A DNA stretch of 6,992 bases from Clostridia bacterium (GTDB lineage: Bacteria; Bacillota; Clostridia; Monoglobales; Monoglobaceae). Below are positions 1 to 6,522 of this stretch, in pieces. The notes beneath the pieces are model-generated. The model searched no databases. It saw nothing but the letters and a program-made list of their open reading frames with translations, and was not told the DNA's origin. How positions within the stretch are numbered: the first letter of the stretch is position 1; every line of letters begins with the position of its first letter. The position numbers were made by a program, and so were the translations under genes. The stretch spans positions 1 through 6,992 of the forward strand of contig JAFQRU010000111.1 of NCBI GenBank assembly GCA_017409915.1, read 5' to 3'.

Positions 1-717
1 AGCCAGGAATGCCCTGCCCAGACAGTAAGACAAATTATACATTTCGCATCCCGTGACGCTATGGACATTGAGGGCCTCGGCAGCGAAATCGTTGAACAGC
101 TAATAGATGAAAAACTTATAATAGATATTGCGGATTTATTTGAACTTAAATTTGAGCAGGTGGTAGAGCTTGAAAGATTTGCGGCTAAATCTGCCCAAAA
201 CCTCATTGATGCAATCGAAAAGGTCAAAGGTAATAACCTTGACAAACTTCTTTTCGGCCTAGGCATCCGTCATATAGGCGTCAAAGCCGCAAAAAGCCTT
301 GCTAAAAACTTTAAAAATATTGACGGAATAATCGGCGCAAAAGCAGAAGAAATCGCGGAAATTGAAGATTTTGGCGAGATTATGGCGAAAAGTGTCAAGG
401 CGTATTTTGAAAAAGAAACTAATCTTGAAATCATAGAGAGACTCAAAGCCTTAGGCGTTAACACCGAGTATGAAAGCGATGCGGTTTCCGAAATTTTTAA
501 AGGGAAAACCTTTGTTTTGACGGGAACTCTTCCAACCTTAAAAAGAAGCGAAGCCCAGAAAATTATTGAAGAAAACGGCGGAAAAGCCTCAGGAAGCGTA
601 TCTGCCAAAACCGACTTTGTTGTTGCAGGGGAAGAAGCAGGAAGCAAACTCAAAAAAGCCAACGACCTCGGAATAAAGGTAATTACCGAAGAAGAATTTT
701 TGGCAATGCTTAAATAG
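1..717 (+). CDS. ligA: NAD-dependent DNA ligase LigA, C-terminal part (5' end outside window)
   Basis: LigA seals nicks in duplex DNA during replication and repair, using NAD+ as AMP donor. The frame is open from base 1, so the gene starts upstream of the window; the ATG at 61 is internal, within the conserved AMDIEGLG block. The visible 238 residues begin inside the zinc finger, with the last Cys of the Cys4 site at residue 4 (ECPAQ) and then RQIIHFASRDAMDIEGLG. The tandem helix-hairpin-helix DNA-binding region follows (about residues 20-135, including LFGLGIRHIG and IEDFGEIMAKSV). A C-terminal BRCT domain covers about residues 165-237 (FKGKTFVLTGTLP, then EENGGKASGSVS, KTDFVVAGEEAGSKL and a final EEEFLAML). 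The adenylation and OB-fold domains lie off the window. The gene ends with TAG and no clear terminator hairpin follows. The domain order matches bacterial LigA and the visible part shows no damage. Confidence 0.96.
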   Translation, partial: SQECPAQTVRQIIHFASRDAMDIEGLGSEIVEQLIDEKLIIDIADLFELKFEQVVELERFAAKSAQNLIDAIEKVKGNNLDKLLFGLGIRHIGVKAAKSLAKNFKNIDGIIGAKAEEIAEIEDFGEIMAKSVKAYFEKETNLEIIERLKALGVNTEYESDAVSEIFKGKTFVLTGTLPTLKRSEAQKIIEENGGKASGSVSAKTDFVVAGEEAGSKLKKANDLGIKVITEEEFLAMLK

Positions 718-746
718 TTGCTTTCTGATTTTGACTGTGGTATAAT
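718..746 (+). promoter_or_regulatory. Sigma-A-type promoter with extended -10 for the LOG/GtrA unit
   Basis: A perfect TATAAT lies at 741-746, directly preceded by TGG, which gives the TGn extended -10 motif. Exactly 17 bp upstream is a weak -35, TTGCTT (718-723), matching only TTG of the consensus; an extended -10 often compensates for this. It begins just after the ligA stop codon and lies about 55 bp upstream of the LOG start. The TTGACT at 731-736 is too close to TATAAT to be its -35. Confidence 0.65.
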
Positions 747-802
747 TGCATTATGACAGAAATATTTATAGAAAAGACGGTCATTTAATTAAGAGGTGAA
801 TT

Positions 803-1378
803 ATGAATATTTGTGTGTATGGCGCATCAAGTAAAACAATTGATAAAAGTTATATAGAAGACGGCGAAAGACTTGGCGAGGAAATGGGTAAAAGAGGCCA
901 TGGCCTCGTTTTCGGTGGCGGAACAAACGGCCTTATGGGCGCCGTTGCAAGAGGCGTCTATAAAGAAGGCGGGAAAATAATCGGAGTTGCCCCTAAGTTT
1001 TTCAATGTTGACGGAATTCTGTTTGAGCATTGTGATCAGCTTTTAAGGCCCGACACTATGAGAGAAAGAAAACAGCTTATGGAAGACAACGCCGACGGCT
1101 TTATAATAACTCCCGGTGGCATAGGCACTTTTGAAGAATTCTTTGAAATACTCACCTTAAAACAGCTGGGCAGACATAATAAACCGATTGCAATACTCAA
1201 TACCAACGGGTATTATGATAAAATGGCAGAGTTTATGGAAAACGCTATAAAAGGCGAATTTCTAAACGAAAAGGCAAAGCTTCTTTATGAGTTTGTTGAT
1301 ACGGCAAAAGAGGCTCTTGACTACATAGAAAGCTATGACAAGGAACAAATAGAAATAACAAAGCTTAAAAACATTTAA
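803..1378 (+). CDS. LOG-family protein (TIGR00730-type nucleotide 5'-monophosphate phosphoribohydrolase)
   Basis: A 191-residue Rossmann-fold protein of the LOG family, often mis-annotated as lysine decarboxylase. Characterised members cleave the N-glycosidic bond of cytokinin riboside monophosphates or AMP, releasing free base and ribose 5-phosphate; the bacterial role is probably nucleotide salvage or housekeeping. Family marks seen: VYGASS near the N-terminus, the glycine-rich phosphate loop FGGGTNGLMGAVA (about 37-49), the MRERK segment (86-90) and the signature PGGIGTFEE (104-112), whose last Glu is the expected catalytic acid. The length is usual for the family. The ATG follows a strong AAGAGGTGA ribosome-binding site. 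The GtrA gene follows after 18 bp and probably shares the transcript. The family is certain; the physiological substrate is not. Confidence 0.92.
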   Translation: MNICVYGASSKTIDKSYIEDGERLGEEMGKRGHGLVFGGGTNGLMGAVARGVYKEGGKIIGVAPKFFNVDGILFEHCDQLLRPDTMRERKQLMEDNADGFIITPGGIGTFEEFFEILTLKQLGRHNKPIAILNTNGYYDKMAEFMENAIKGEFLNEKAKLLYEFVDTAKEALDYIESYDKEQIEITKLKNI

Positions 1379-1396
1379 GCAGGGCAGGTGAAACCA

Positions 1397-1819
1397 ATGA
1401 AAAAGCTATTGATTAAGTATAAGCCTCAGCTTTTATATATGTTTTTCGGATTTTTCACAATGGTAATAGATGTTGGTGTTTACCAGCTGTGTTTTTCAAC
1501 TCTTTATGTCCCTAATGTTTTGAGTAATCTTATTTCTTGGGGTCTATCCGTTGCCTTTTCTTTTATAACCAATAAAATCTGGGTTTACGGAAGCAAAAGT
1601 ATGGAAGCTAAAACCCTCTTAAAAGAAGGAATGGCGTATTTTACGGGCCGAGGAATTTCTCTTATTGTGGGAACAGCTATGATGGTATTCGGCGTTGACA
1701 TTATGTCTTGGAACTCTTTCATTATGAAGCTTGTTTCAACTGCGATTATTATAATAATTAACTATGGATTTGGTTTTTTCGTGTTCAAAAAACTCGAAGA
1801 AGGAATAAATGAAGATTAA
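1397..1819 (+). CDS. GtrA family membrane protein
   Basis: A 140-residue integral membrane protein of the GtrA family. Members are small four-helix proteins thought to help move lipid-linked sugars (undecaprenyl-phosphate glucose in the founding phage case) across the membrane for decoration of surface or wall glycans. Four hydrophobic segments are visible: about residues 12-34, 38-58, 78-98 and 109-131. Family hallmarks are the FFGFFTMVIDVGVYQL first helix, the FSFITNKIWVYG end of helix 2 and the NYGFGFFVFKK end of helix 4. A GTG at 1388 in the same frame would add three residues. The ATG at 1397 is preferred because AGGTG at 1386-1390 is correctly spaced for it, while the GTG has hardly any spacing from AGGG. 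The gene lies 18 bp after the LOG gene, and the shared hairpin begins one base after its stop. No glycosyltransferase partner is visible here. Confidence 0.88.
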   Translation: MKKLLIKYKPQLLYMFFGFFTMVIDVGVYQLCFSTLYVPNVLSNLISWGLSVAFSFITNKIWVYGSKSMEAKTLLKEGMAYFTGRGISLIVGTAMMVFGVDIMSWNSFIMKLVSTAIIIIINYGFGFFVFKKLEEGINED

Positions 1820-1820
1820 A

Positions 1821-1845
1821 AAAAGAGTGGCAAAGCCACTCTTTT
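1821..1845. terminator. Bidirectional intrinsic terminator between convergent operons
   Basis: A perfect 11-bp stem, AAAAGAGTGGC / GCCACTCTTTT, closes a 3-nt AAA loop. On the plus strand the stem ends in TTTT and is followed by AATTTTGTTTTC. Read on the minus strand, the stem runs into seven consecutive T residues. It therefore fits a Rho-independent terminator for both the GtrA transcript and the DUF6472 transcript. It is tightly packed: the plus-strand stop is one base upstream, and the minus-strand stop codon (1844-1846) overlaps the stem by two bases. Confidence 0.93.
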
Positions 1846-2020
1846 AATTTTGTTTTCTCACTATCGTATATTCATCTCCCGGCCTGAAATACGGGCAGAC
1901 CTTTTTAGGTGAATATGAAAATCTCGCGATTTCGTCCTCGTCCATATCAATAATGCAGGAGTAACATTCAAACTCCTCGTCATATTCAAAGTTGATGCAG
2001 TTTTCGCAAAGACTATCCAT
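1844..2020 (-). CDS. Small Cys-rich DUF6472-like protein
   Basis: A 58-residue acidic mini-protein beginning MDSLCENCINFEYDEE and ending GDEYTIVRKQN. The pattern of CxxC near the start, NFxYDEE, a central DxDEDE run, CPYF and a GDEYxIVRKQ tail matches small Clostridia proteins that I recall as DUF6472; this is from memory and unverified. Five cysteines are present: C5, C8, C19, C22 and C42. The two CxxC pairs suggest a small zinc-binding knuckle, but no function is known. The start is supported by GGAGGCAGG at 2025-2033 (minus strand), well spaced from the ATG. Its first 8 bases overlap the end of the EamA permease gene in another frame (ATGGATAG), so translational coupling is likely. The stop codon lies partly inside the shared terminator stem. 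It is short enough to be missed by ordinary gene callers. Confidence 0.85.
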   Translation of the reverse strand: MDSLCENCINFEYDEEFECYSCIIDMDEDEIARFSYSPKKVCPYFRPGDEYTIVRKQN

Positions 2021-2912
2021 TTAAACCTGCCTCCTTTTTTGATGGAAGCTGAGTTAAGATTATTGCGATAAACATTAAGATACACCCAAAAATCTCTCGT
2101 GGGAGCATTGTCTCGCCCAGAAGAATCATCCCCGCAAGAACGGCAAAAACCGATTCTAAGCTTAAAAGAATTGATGCAACTGTGGGGTTCATATCCTTTT
2201 GTCCAACGATTTGAAGAGTGTATGCAACCCCCGATGACATTATCCCCGTATAACAAAGCGGTAGCCATGCCGAAAGGATATTTGAAAAATTCGGGTCTTC
2301 AAAAACGAACATAGGAATAAGGGATAAAACTCCGCAGGTGAAAAACTGAATACAGGAGAGCTTAACCCCGTCGTGCTTTGCAACAAAATGGTCAATAACT
2401 AAAATGTGCCCTGTGAAAAAGATAGCACACAGAAGAATGAGAATATCTCCTTTGCTTATTGAAAAACTGTCGTTTATACAAAGGAAATACATCCCCAAAA
2501 CCGCAACAACAACGCTTATAACAATACGAAGATTAAGCTTTTTTCCAAGAAAAATACTGAAAATGGGAACGAAAACCATATAAAGAGCAGTTATAAATCC
2601 TGCCTTTCCCGCATCAGTATCAGAAAAGCTTAAACCGATTTGTTGAAGAGAGCTTGCAATAAAAAGCATAATCCCGCAACAAATCCCCCCGATTAAAAGA
2701 CCTTTCTTGTCGTCGCTTTTCTTTTCGACAGGTTTTTTCTTACCCAAAAGAAGAATAACAGGGATTAAAACAAAGCCCCCTAGGAAAGAGCGAACCCCGT
2801 TAAATGTAAAGCTCCCAAGCTGTGCCCCGTCTTTTTGAGCCACAAAAGCAACTCCCCATATAAGAGCCGCAAGAATCAGGAGCAAACTGTTTTTTATGTT
2901 TAATTTTGCCAT
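2013..2912 (-). CDS. EamA/DMT-superfamily permease
   Basis: A 299-residue inner-membrane protein of the drug/metabolite transporter superfamily, with two EamA repeats and about ten hydrophobic helices. The first repeat (about 8-140) contains LILAALIWGVAFVAQK and GKAGFITALYMVFVPIFS. The second (about 157-290) contains GIMSSGVAYTLQIVGQKDMNP, TVASILLSLESVFAVLAG and LLGE. Family members export amino acids, metabolites or drugs; the substrate cannot be read from sequence. An in-frame ATG at 2942 would add ten residues, but it has no ribosome-binding site and lies upstream of the expected transcription start. The ATG at 2912 (MAKLNIKN), preceded by CGGAG, is therefore chosen. The gene has its own promoter (2933-2961) and overlaps the small DUF6472-like gene downstream by 8 bp. 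Confidence 0.92.
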   Translation of the reverse strand: MAKLNIKNSLLLILAALIWGVAFVAQKDGAQLGSFTFNGVRSFLGGFVLIPVILLLGKKKPVEKKSDDKKGLLIGGICCGIMLFIASSLQQIGLSFSDTDAGKAGFITALYMVFVPIFSIFLGKKLNLRIVISVVVAVLGMYFLCINDSFSISKGDILILLCAIFFTGHILVIDHFVAKHDGVKLSCIQFFTCGVLSLIPMFVFEDPNFSNILSAWLPLCYTGIMSSGVAYTLQIVGQKDMNPTVASILLSLESVFAVLAGMILLGETMLPREIFGCILMFIAIILTQLPSKKEAGLNG

Positions 2913-2932
2913 ATAAATCAACTCCGAGAAAC

Positions 2933-2961
2933 ATTCTAACATATAAAGGGAGAATTTTCAA
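2933..2961 (-). promoter_or_regulatory. Sigma-A-type promoter for the EamA-DUF6472 unit
   Basis: On the minus strand, TTGAAA (complement of 2956-2961; 5 of 6 consensus bases) is followed by a 17-bp spacer and TAGAAT (complement of 2933-2938; 5 of 6). The -10 is preceded by TGT, giving an extended -10. Transcription would start near 2926, leaving a leader of about 14 nt before the ATG at 2912. This argues against the longer start at 2942. Confidence 0.75.
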
Positions 2962-2989
2962 GAAAAAGCTGAAAAAATTGCAAAAACTG

Positions 2990-3018
2990 ATGACTTTACC
3001 CAAAAAATATGTTATAAT
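2990..3018 (+). promoter_or_regulatory. Sigma-A-type promoter for the rightward operon
   Basis: A perfect TATAAT at 3013-3018 is preceded by TGT (extended -10). A partial -35, ATGACT (2990-2995; 4 of 6), lies 17 bp upstream. Transcription would start near 3025, leaving a leader of about 50 nt before the ATG at 3079. It is back-to-back with the leftward promoter, with 28 bp between the two -35 elements, so one regulator could affect both. No obvious operator palindrome was seen. Confidence 0.7.
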
Positions 3019-3078
3019 AATCTCGTAATAATTTTTAACCCAGTCTTGACACGAACTAGATTAATCGAGGTGGTCTAA

Positions 3079-3450
3079 ATGAAAAAAATATTATACATAT
3101 TTATTGCCGTGGTGCTGGTTTTGGCACTTGGCGGGGTTTTATATCATACTTTCTTTGTAAATGCTCCCGTGGAGAATGAGAGGATAACACAGGAAGAAGC
3201 GGAAAAACTATGTGCCTCTGTTTTGGGAGAAAAGGATGAGGAAACAGGTTTTCCGTTTTCATTCGGGGCGACTGGAACAATCCAAAAAGACGGGAAAGAA
3301 TATTATGTCATAAGAACATCCTGGCTGGTAAATAACGACCATTTGTCCTATATAGGCGACTTTTTCGTAACAACCGATGGAAAAGAAATCTATGACGGCT
3401 GGTATACCTCTGAGGAATACAGTATAGGAAAGCTCATATGGAGCGAATAG
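3079..3450 (+). CDS. Hypothetical protein with N-terminal membrane anchor, possibly PepSY/cystatin-like
   Basis: A 123-residue protein that I do not recognise with certainty. Residues 1-4 are MKKI, then a hydrophobic segment runs to about residue 24 and a soluble, mostly acidic domain follows. There is no lipobox Cys after the helix, so it is either a signal-anchored membrane protein or secreted after cleavage, with the soluble part outside the cell. The soluble part reads ITQEEAEKLCASVLGE, then KDGKEYYVIRTSWL, then YIGDFFVTTDGKEIYDGWY. This helix followed by strands with a V-x-x-DG-K-E-I ending resembles PepSY-like or small cystatin-fold extracellular domains; that is inference from pattern only. 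A GAGGTGG site lies just ahead of the ATG. It is the first gene after the rightward promoter, and the M20 peptidase gene begins 27 bp after its stop. Confidence 0.72.
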   Translation: MKKILYIFIAVVLVLALGGVLYHTFFVNAPVENERITQEEAEKLCASVLGEKDEETGFPFSFGATGTIQKDGKEYYVIRTSWLVNNDHLSYIGDFFVTTDGKEIYDGWYTSEEYSIGKLIWSE

Positions 3451-3477
3451 TATAAAAATAATTTTGGAGGCAGAAAA

Positions 3478-4737
3478 ATGAAAACACAGGAATTATGCAA
3501 ACTTATTGACGAGCGAAAAGAAGAACTTTTTGAATTGTTGGGAGACCTTATAAGGATAAACTCCGAAAACTTTGGGGAATATGGATATGAAGAGGAATGC
3601 GCAAAATATATCCATTCTATTTGCAAAGAATCAGGTCTTGAGAGTGACCTTTTCTCTCCTCTTGATTTAGATGGTTTTACAAATCATCCGGACTATATGG
3701 AAGGCAGAAACCTCGGAAACAGATATAATGTTGTGGCACGCTGGAAAGGCAGTCAGAATACAGACGAGCTTATGCTTATGGCGCATACCGACACAACTAA
3801 AATCGGTGACCTCTCTGACTGGGAGCTTGACCCTCTTTCGGGAGCGGTTAAGGACGGAAAGATTTTCGGCAGAGGAGCCTGCGATGATAAGTATGCAATT
3901 GCCACGGTTCTTTTTCTCATAAAGCTTCTTAAAGAGCAGGGCTTTGAGCCGAAAGCAAATCTTCTTCTTTCTGCTTATTCGGATGAGGAATATGGCGGCT
4001 CTCATGGGGCTCTGGCGTCAGTTTTGAAATATCCGGCAAACAGAATAATAAGTCTGGACGGCGTGGAAGGTCAGATATGGCATTGCGGAAGCGGCGGCGG
4101 AGAAATGAAATATCTCTTCCATACAAAAGAAACTGTTGACAGCGCAAAAACAACAGCTATGGCAATTCCTGTTGTTATGGAAGTAATCGAAAAATTTGCA
4201 AAAAACCGCAGAGAAGAACTTGAAAATAACAGATTTTATAAGGGAACAATCATTCCGGAAACATCTTTAAGGTATTTGGGTATAAAAGCAGGAAATGCAG
4301 GGTCTGACCTTGGCAAAGGTGAAGTGCTTTTTGTATTCTATACCGATAAAAACAAGGATGAAATCTATGCGGAGTTTGACGAGCTTAATAAGGAACTCAA
4401 AGAAAAACTTTTGCCCCTCGGCGTTATAGGGGACGGCTTTGTGCCTAATACAAGATTTTTCCATTATGTTTTCTGTGAGCCGGACAGCGAGGATGTTAAG
4501 CTTGTGCTTGCTTCCTCCAAAGAAGCAACAGGCAAAGAGCCTATTGTCTGCGGCTCCTGTCTTTCTGACCTTTCGGTTATTTCAAAGTATGGCAGCAATA
4601 AAGCCTTTGGCTTTGGGGCAGGACGCGACTTCTCACAAGAGGGCGGAGCGCATCAGACGAATGAATATATAGAATGTGATAAATTCGTGGAATATACAAA
4701 AACTATTGGGGCATACATACTCAAAGTTTTGGGATAA
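3478..4737 (+). CDS. M20-family zinc metallopeptidase (dipeptidase/deacylase type)
   Basis: A 419-residue cytoplasmic di-zinc hydrolase of the M20 (ArgE/DapE/PepV) group, which removes amino acids from small peptides or acyl groups from N-acyl amino acids. The metal-site series is complete: H103 and D105 in AHTDTTKIG, bridging D136 in GRGACDDK, the DEE triad (D169, E170, E171) in SAYSDEEYGG with E170 the likely general base, D194 in SLDGVEG, and H392 in GGAHQTNEY near the C-terminus. A lid/dimerisation domain is expected between about 205 and 320. It is shorter than PepV proteins of lactobacilli, so I give no gene name; substrate specificity is open. The start is supported by a strong TTGGAGG site. 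The DUF2156 gene follows after 18 bp. Confidence 0.92.
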   Translation: MKTQELCKLIDERKEELFELLGDLIRINSENFGEYGYEEECAKYIHSICKESGLESDLFSPLDLDGFTNHPDYMEGRNLGNRYNVVARWKGSQNTDELMLMAHTDTTKIGDLSDWELDPLSGAVKDGKIFGRGACDDKYAIATVLFLIKLLKEQGFEPKANLLLSAYSDEEYGGSHGALASVLKYPANRIISLDGVEGQIWHCGSGGGEMKYLFHTKETVDSAKTTAMAIPVVMEVIEKFAKNRREELENNRFYKGTIIPETSLRYLGIKAGNAGSDLGKGEVLFVFYTDKNKDEIYAEFDELNKELKEKLLPLGVIGDGFVPNTRFFHYVFCEPDSEDVKLVLASSKEATGKEPIVCGSCLSDLSVISKYGSNKAFGFGAGRDFSQEGGAHQTNEYIECDKFVEYTKTIGAYILKVLG

Positions 4738-4755
4738 AATTAAGGAAAAATAACT

Positions 4756-5643
4756 ATGGCAGAGTTTAAAGAGATACAAATTGAAGATAAGGCTTGGGTT
4801 GACAAAATCCTTGAAACCCAAGCGGAGTTAAGCCTTGAAAATAATTTTACAACGGCTTTTATATGGCGGAATATTTTTGGTATAACAATAAGCTCCCTCC
4901 AAGGCGGAAAGTTTTATACAACCAAAACAAAGGATAACAGCTTTATGTTCCCCTGCGGAGAGGGAGACATTAAGTCTGCCTTAGAGGAAATATTTGACTA
5001 TTGCGAAGAAAACAATATAAAGCCGAAGTTTTATTCCCTTACCAAAAAGAATAAAGAAATTCTTGAAAGCTTTTATCCCGATAAATTTTCCTATAAGGAA
5101 AACAGGGACGGCTCCGACTATGTTTATGAAAAGGAAAAGCTTGCAACCCTTTCTGGTAAAAAGCTTTCTGCCAAAAGAAATCATATAAACCGCTTTGTTG
5201 AGGCTTATCCCGACTGGGAATACGAAGAAATAAACGAAAGCAATATTGACGAAGTGTTTTTAATGAATCAGAAATGGTGCGAAATGGCAGGTTGCGAAAA
5301 AGAAGAGGGGATTAAGGACGAAAGCTGTGCCGTTAAGGAAGCTTTTGCCCATTTCGAAGAATTAAAGCTCTCGGGCGGGTTAATCCGTGCAAATGGCGAG
5401 GTTGTTGCCTATTCAATGGGGGATAAACTTAGCCACGATACCTTTTTGGTGCATATAGAAAAGGCTTTCCCAGATATTCAAGGGGCATACCCAATTATCA
5501 ACCGTGAATTTGTTATCCATAACTGCGAGGGCTTCGATTTTGTAAACCGCGAAGACGACGCAGGAGATGAGGGCCTTCGTAAAGCCAAGCTTTCTTATCG
5601 CCCTTATGAGATTATTGAAAAATGGATTGCCGAAAGCAAGTAG
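4756..5643 (+). CDS. DUF2156 domain protein (phosphatidylglycerol lysyltransferase C-terminal-like)
   Basis: A 295-residue soluble protein of the DUF2156 / LPG_synthase_C family, which has a tandem GNAT-like fold related to the catalytic domain of MprF and to Fem aminoacyl transferases. Visible signature segments are the basic LSGKKLSAKRNHINRF (132-147) at the domain junction, the LSGGLIRANGEVVAYSMGD strand pair (205-223), and the C-terminal NREDDAGDEGLRKAKLSYRP (264-283), all typical of stand-alone clostridial members. There are no membrane segments, so unlike MprF it cannot flip lipids. Aminoacyl or acyl transfer is plausible from the fold, but donor and acceptor are unknown. AAGGA lies 9 bp before the ATG. 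It is followed at only 8 bp by a GNAT acetyltransferase gene, so the two acyltransferase-fold proteins are probably co-translated and may act together. Confidence 0.88.
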   Translation: MAEFKEIQIEDKAWVDKILETQAELSLENNFTTAFIWRNIFGITISSLQGGKFYTTKTKDNSFMFPCGEGDIKSALEEIFDYCEENNIKPKFYSLTKKNKEILESFYPDKFSYKENRDGSDYVYEKEKLATLSGKKLSAKRNHINRFVEAYPDWEYEEINESNIDEVFLMNQKWCEMAGCEKEEGIKDESCAVKEAFAHFEELKLSGGLIRANGEVVAYSMGDKLSHDTFLVHIEKAFPDIQGAYPIINREFVIHNCEGFDFVNREDDAGDEGLRKAKLSYRPYEIIEKWIAESK

Positions 5644-5651
5644 GTGAAAAG

Positions 5652-6335
5652 ATGTTTGAGTTTTTCTCGGAAAAGCACAGAGAGGGGGTAATCTCTCTCT
5701 GGAACAAAACTTTTAAAGACAGCAGAGAAATGATAGAAAACTATCTTGATAATATGTGTAAAAATAATATGGTCTTGATTACGGAAGAAGACAGAGTTAT
5801 CGCTATGGCGTCCATTCTTCCCGTTACCATAAGGGACAAAAAAGGCAGATATGTCTATGCCGTTGCGACGGACGAAAATTATCGTGGCAAGGGTTATGGG
5901 AAAGCCATTATGGACGAGATTGATAAAATCATAAAGGAACGGGACGAGCATTTTGCAGTTTTGGTCCCTGCGTCAGAGTCGCTCTTTGATTTCTATGAAA
6001 AGTTAGGTTATAAACAGACAGTTTTTGCCCCGCCCGAAACAAAAATCCAAGAAGACGGCGACCAAATCGGCCCTGAGGAATATTTCAAAATCCGCGACGA
6101 AATTTTAAAAGATTTGGATTATGTAAAATGGAGCAAAAAGGATTTAGAATATATTTTAAGCTTCGGCGAAATAAGAAAAATAAATGGCGGAGCGGTTTAT
6201 ATTGAAAACGGCAAAGTAGTCGAAAATTTAACAAAAGAAATATTTAAGGAAGAGTGGACTAAGCCACTTGCCCTTATAAAATATATAAATTGCGAGGAAT
6301 TTAAAAAGCCATATTTTGGTCTTGCAATGAATTAA
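5652..6335 (+). CDS. GNAT family N-acetyltransferase
   Basis: A 227-residue protein with an N-terminal GNAT domain that would transfer acetyl from acetyl-CoA to an amine. Motif A is clear: VYAVATDENYRGKGYGKAIMDEI (about 68-90), with the pyrophosphate loop at R78-G79-K80-G81-Y82-G83. It is followed by FAVLVPASESLFDFYEKLGYK (101-121), the usual motif B. About 100 residues beyond the core, including KINGGAVYIENGKVVENL, could be a partial second GNAT-like lobe as in Eis-type proteins; this is inference. A longer in-frame ATG at 5622 would overlap the DUF2156 gene. The ATG at 5652 is preferred because AGGTGA at 5642-5647 is ideally placed for it. The stop codon (6333-6335) is part of the TTAA that begins the inverted-repeat element, so the element may have been inserted exactly at the end of this gene. 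Confidence 0.88.
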   Translation: MFEFFSEKHREGVISLWNKTFKDSREMIENYLDNMCKNNMVLITEEDRVIAMASILPVTIRDKKGRYVYAVATDENYRGKGYGKAIMDEIDKIIKERDEHFAVLVPASESLFDFYEKLGYKQTVFAPPETKIQEDGDQIGPEEYFKIRDEILKDLDYVKWSKKDLEYILSFGEIRKINGGAVYIENGKVVENLTKEIFKEEWTKPLALIKYINCEEFKKPYFGLAMN

Positions 6336-6367
6336 GCCGATGGGAAACGAACCCAATAAGGTTTAAA
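6332..6367 (+). repeat. Left terminal inverted repeat of the 280-bp element
   Basis: This 36-bp arm starts TTAAGCCGATGGGAAA and continues through GAACCC and ATAAG to TTAAA. Against the reverse complement of 6576-6611 it differs at positions 17, 24, 30 and 31; position 31 would be a G-U pair if this strand were transcribed. Bases 2-4 of the arm are the stop codon of the GNAT gene. Confidence 0.9.
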
Positions 6368-6391
6368 AACATAAATTCCGCGTTATACGGC

Positions 6392-6436
6392 AGAAAATTC
6401 CGCAAATATACGACAGTATTATTTGCAAAATTTTCT
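6392..6436. repeat. Internal inverted repeat (hairpin arm) in the element
   Basis: The arm 6392-6408 (AGAAAATT, CC, GCAAATA) is complementary to 6420-6436 (TATTTGC, AA, AATTTTCT) over 15 of 17 positions. The CC/AA opposition forms a 2-nt internal loop, and the terminal loop is 11 nt. This gives a second hairpin nested inside the long terminal stem. Confidence 0.8.
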
Positions 6437-6469
6437 TTGTCTTCCATCGAAATTTATTGTTTTTAAACT

Positions 6470-6522
6470 CTTCGACCTTAAACGCAGGAAAATTTTATAG
6501 AGTTTGAATGCGGAGGACGAAG
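6470..6522. repeat. Internal GC-richer stem in the element
   Basis: CTTCG (6470-6474) pairs with CGAAG (6518-6522), CCTT (6476-6479) with GAGG (6513-6516, one G-U), and CGCA (6483-6486) with TGCG (6509-6512). Between them are one A-A mismatch and a 3-nt AAA bulge. An alternative pairing of 6462-6471 with 6499-6508 competes with it. The arm was found by eye, not by energy calculation. Confidence 0.5.

Noticed and set aside
753..788. Eleven-codon leader-like ORF after the 718-746 promoter, flanked by ATGAC/GTCAT complementarity
   Set aside because: No ribosome-binding site, no run of regulatory codons, and only a 5-bp stem with a long loop. It is not distinguishable from chance.
1861..2268. 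Long minus-strand open frame overlapping the end of the permease gene
   Set aside because: It is a frame shadow. The permease frame and the overlapping DUF6472-like frame both have ribosome-binding sites and family motifs, and this frame has neither.
3046..3051. Perfect -35 hexamer TTGACA upstream of the 3079 gene
   Set aside because: No -10-like hexamer occurs 15-19 bp downstream, where the sequence is instead the GAGGTGG ribosome-binding site. The TATAAT at 3013-3018 with TGn is better.
2943..3078. Possible riboswitch or T-box in the divergent intergenic region
   Set aside because: The leaders are too short (about 14 and 50 nt after the predicted starts), and no conserved riboswitch motif or terminator/antiterminator pair was visible.
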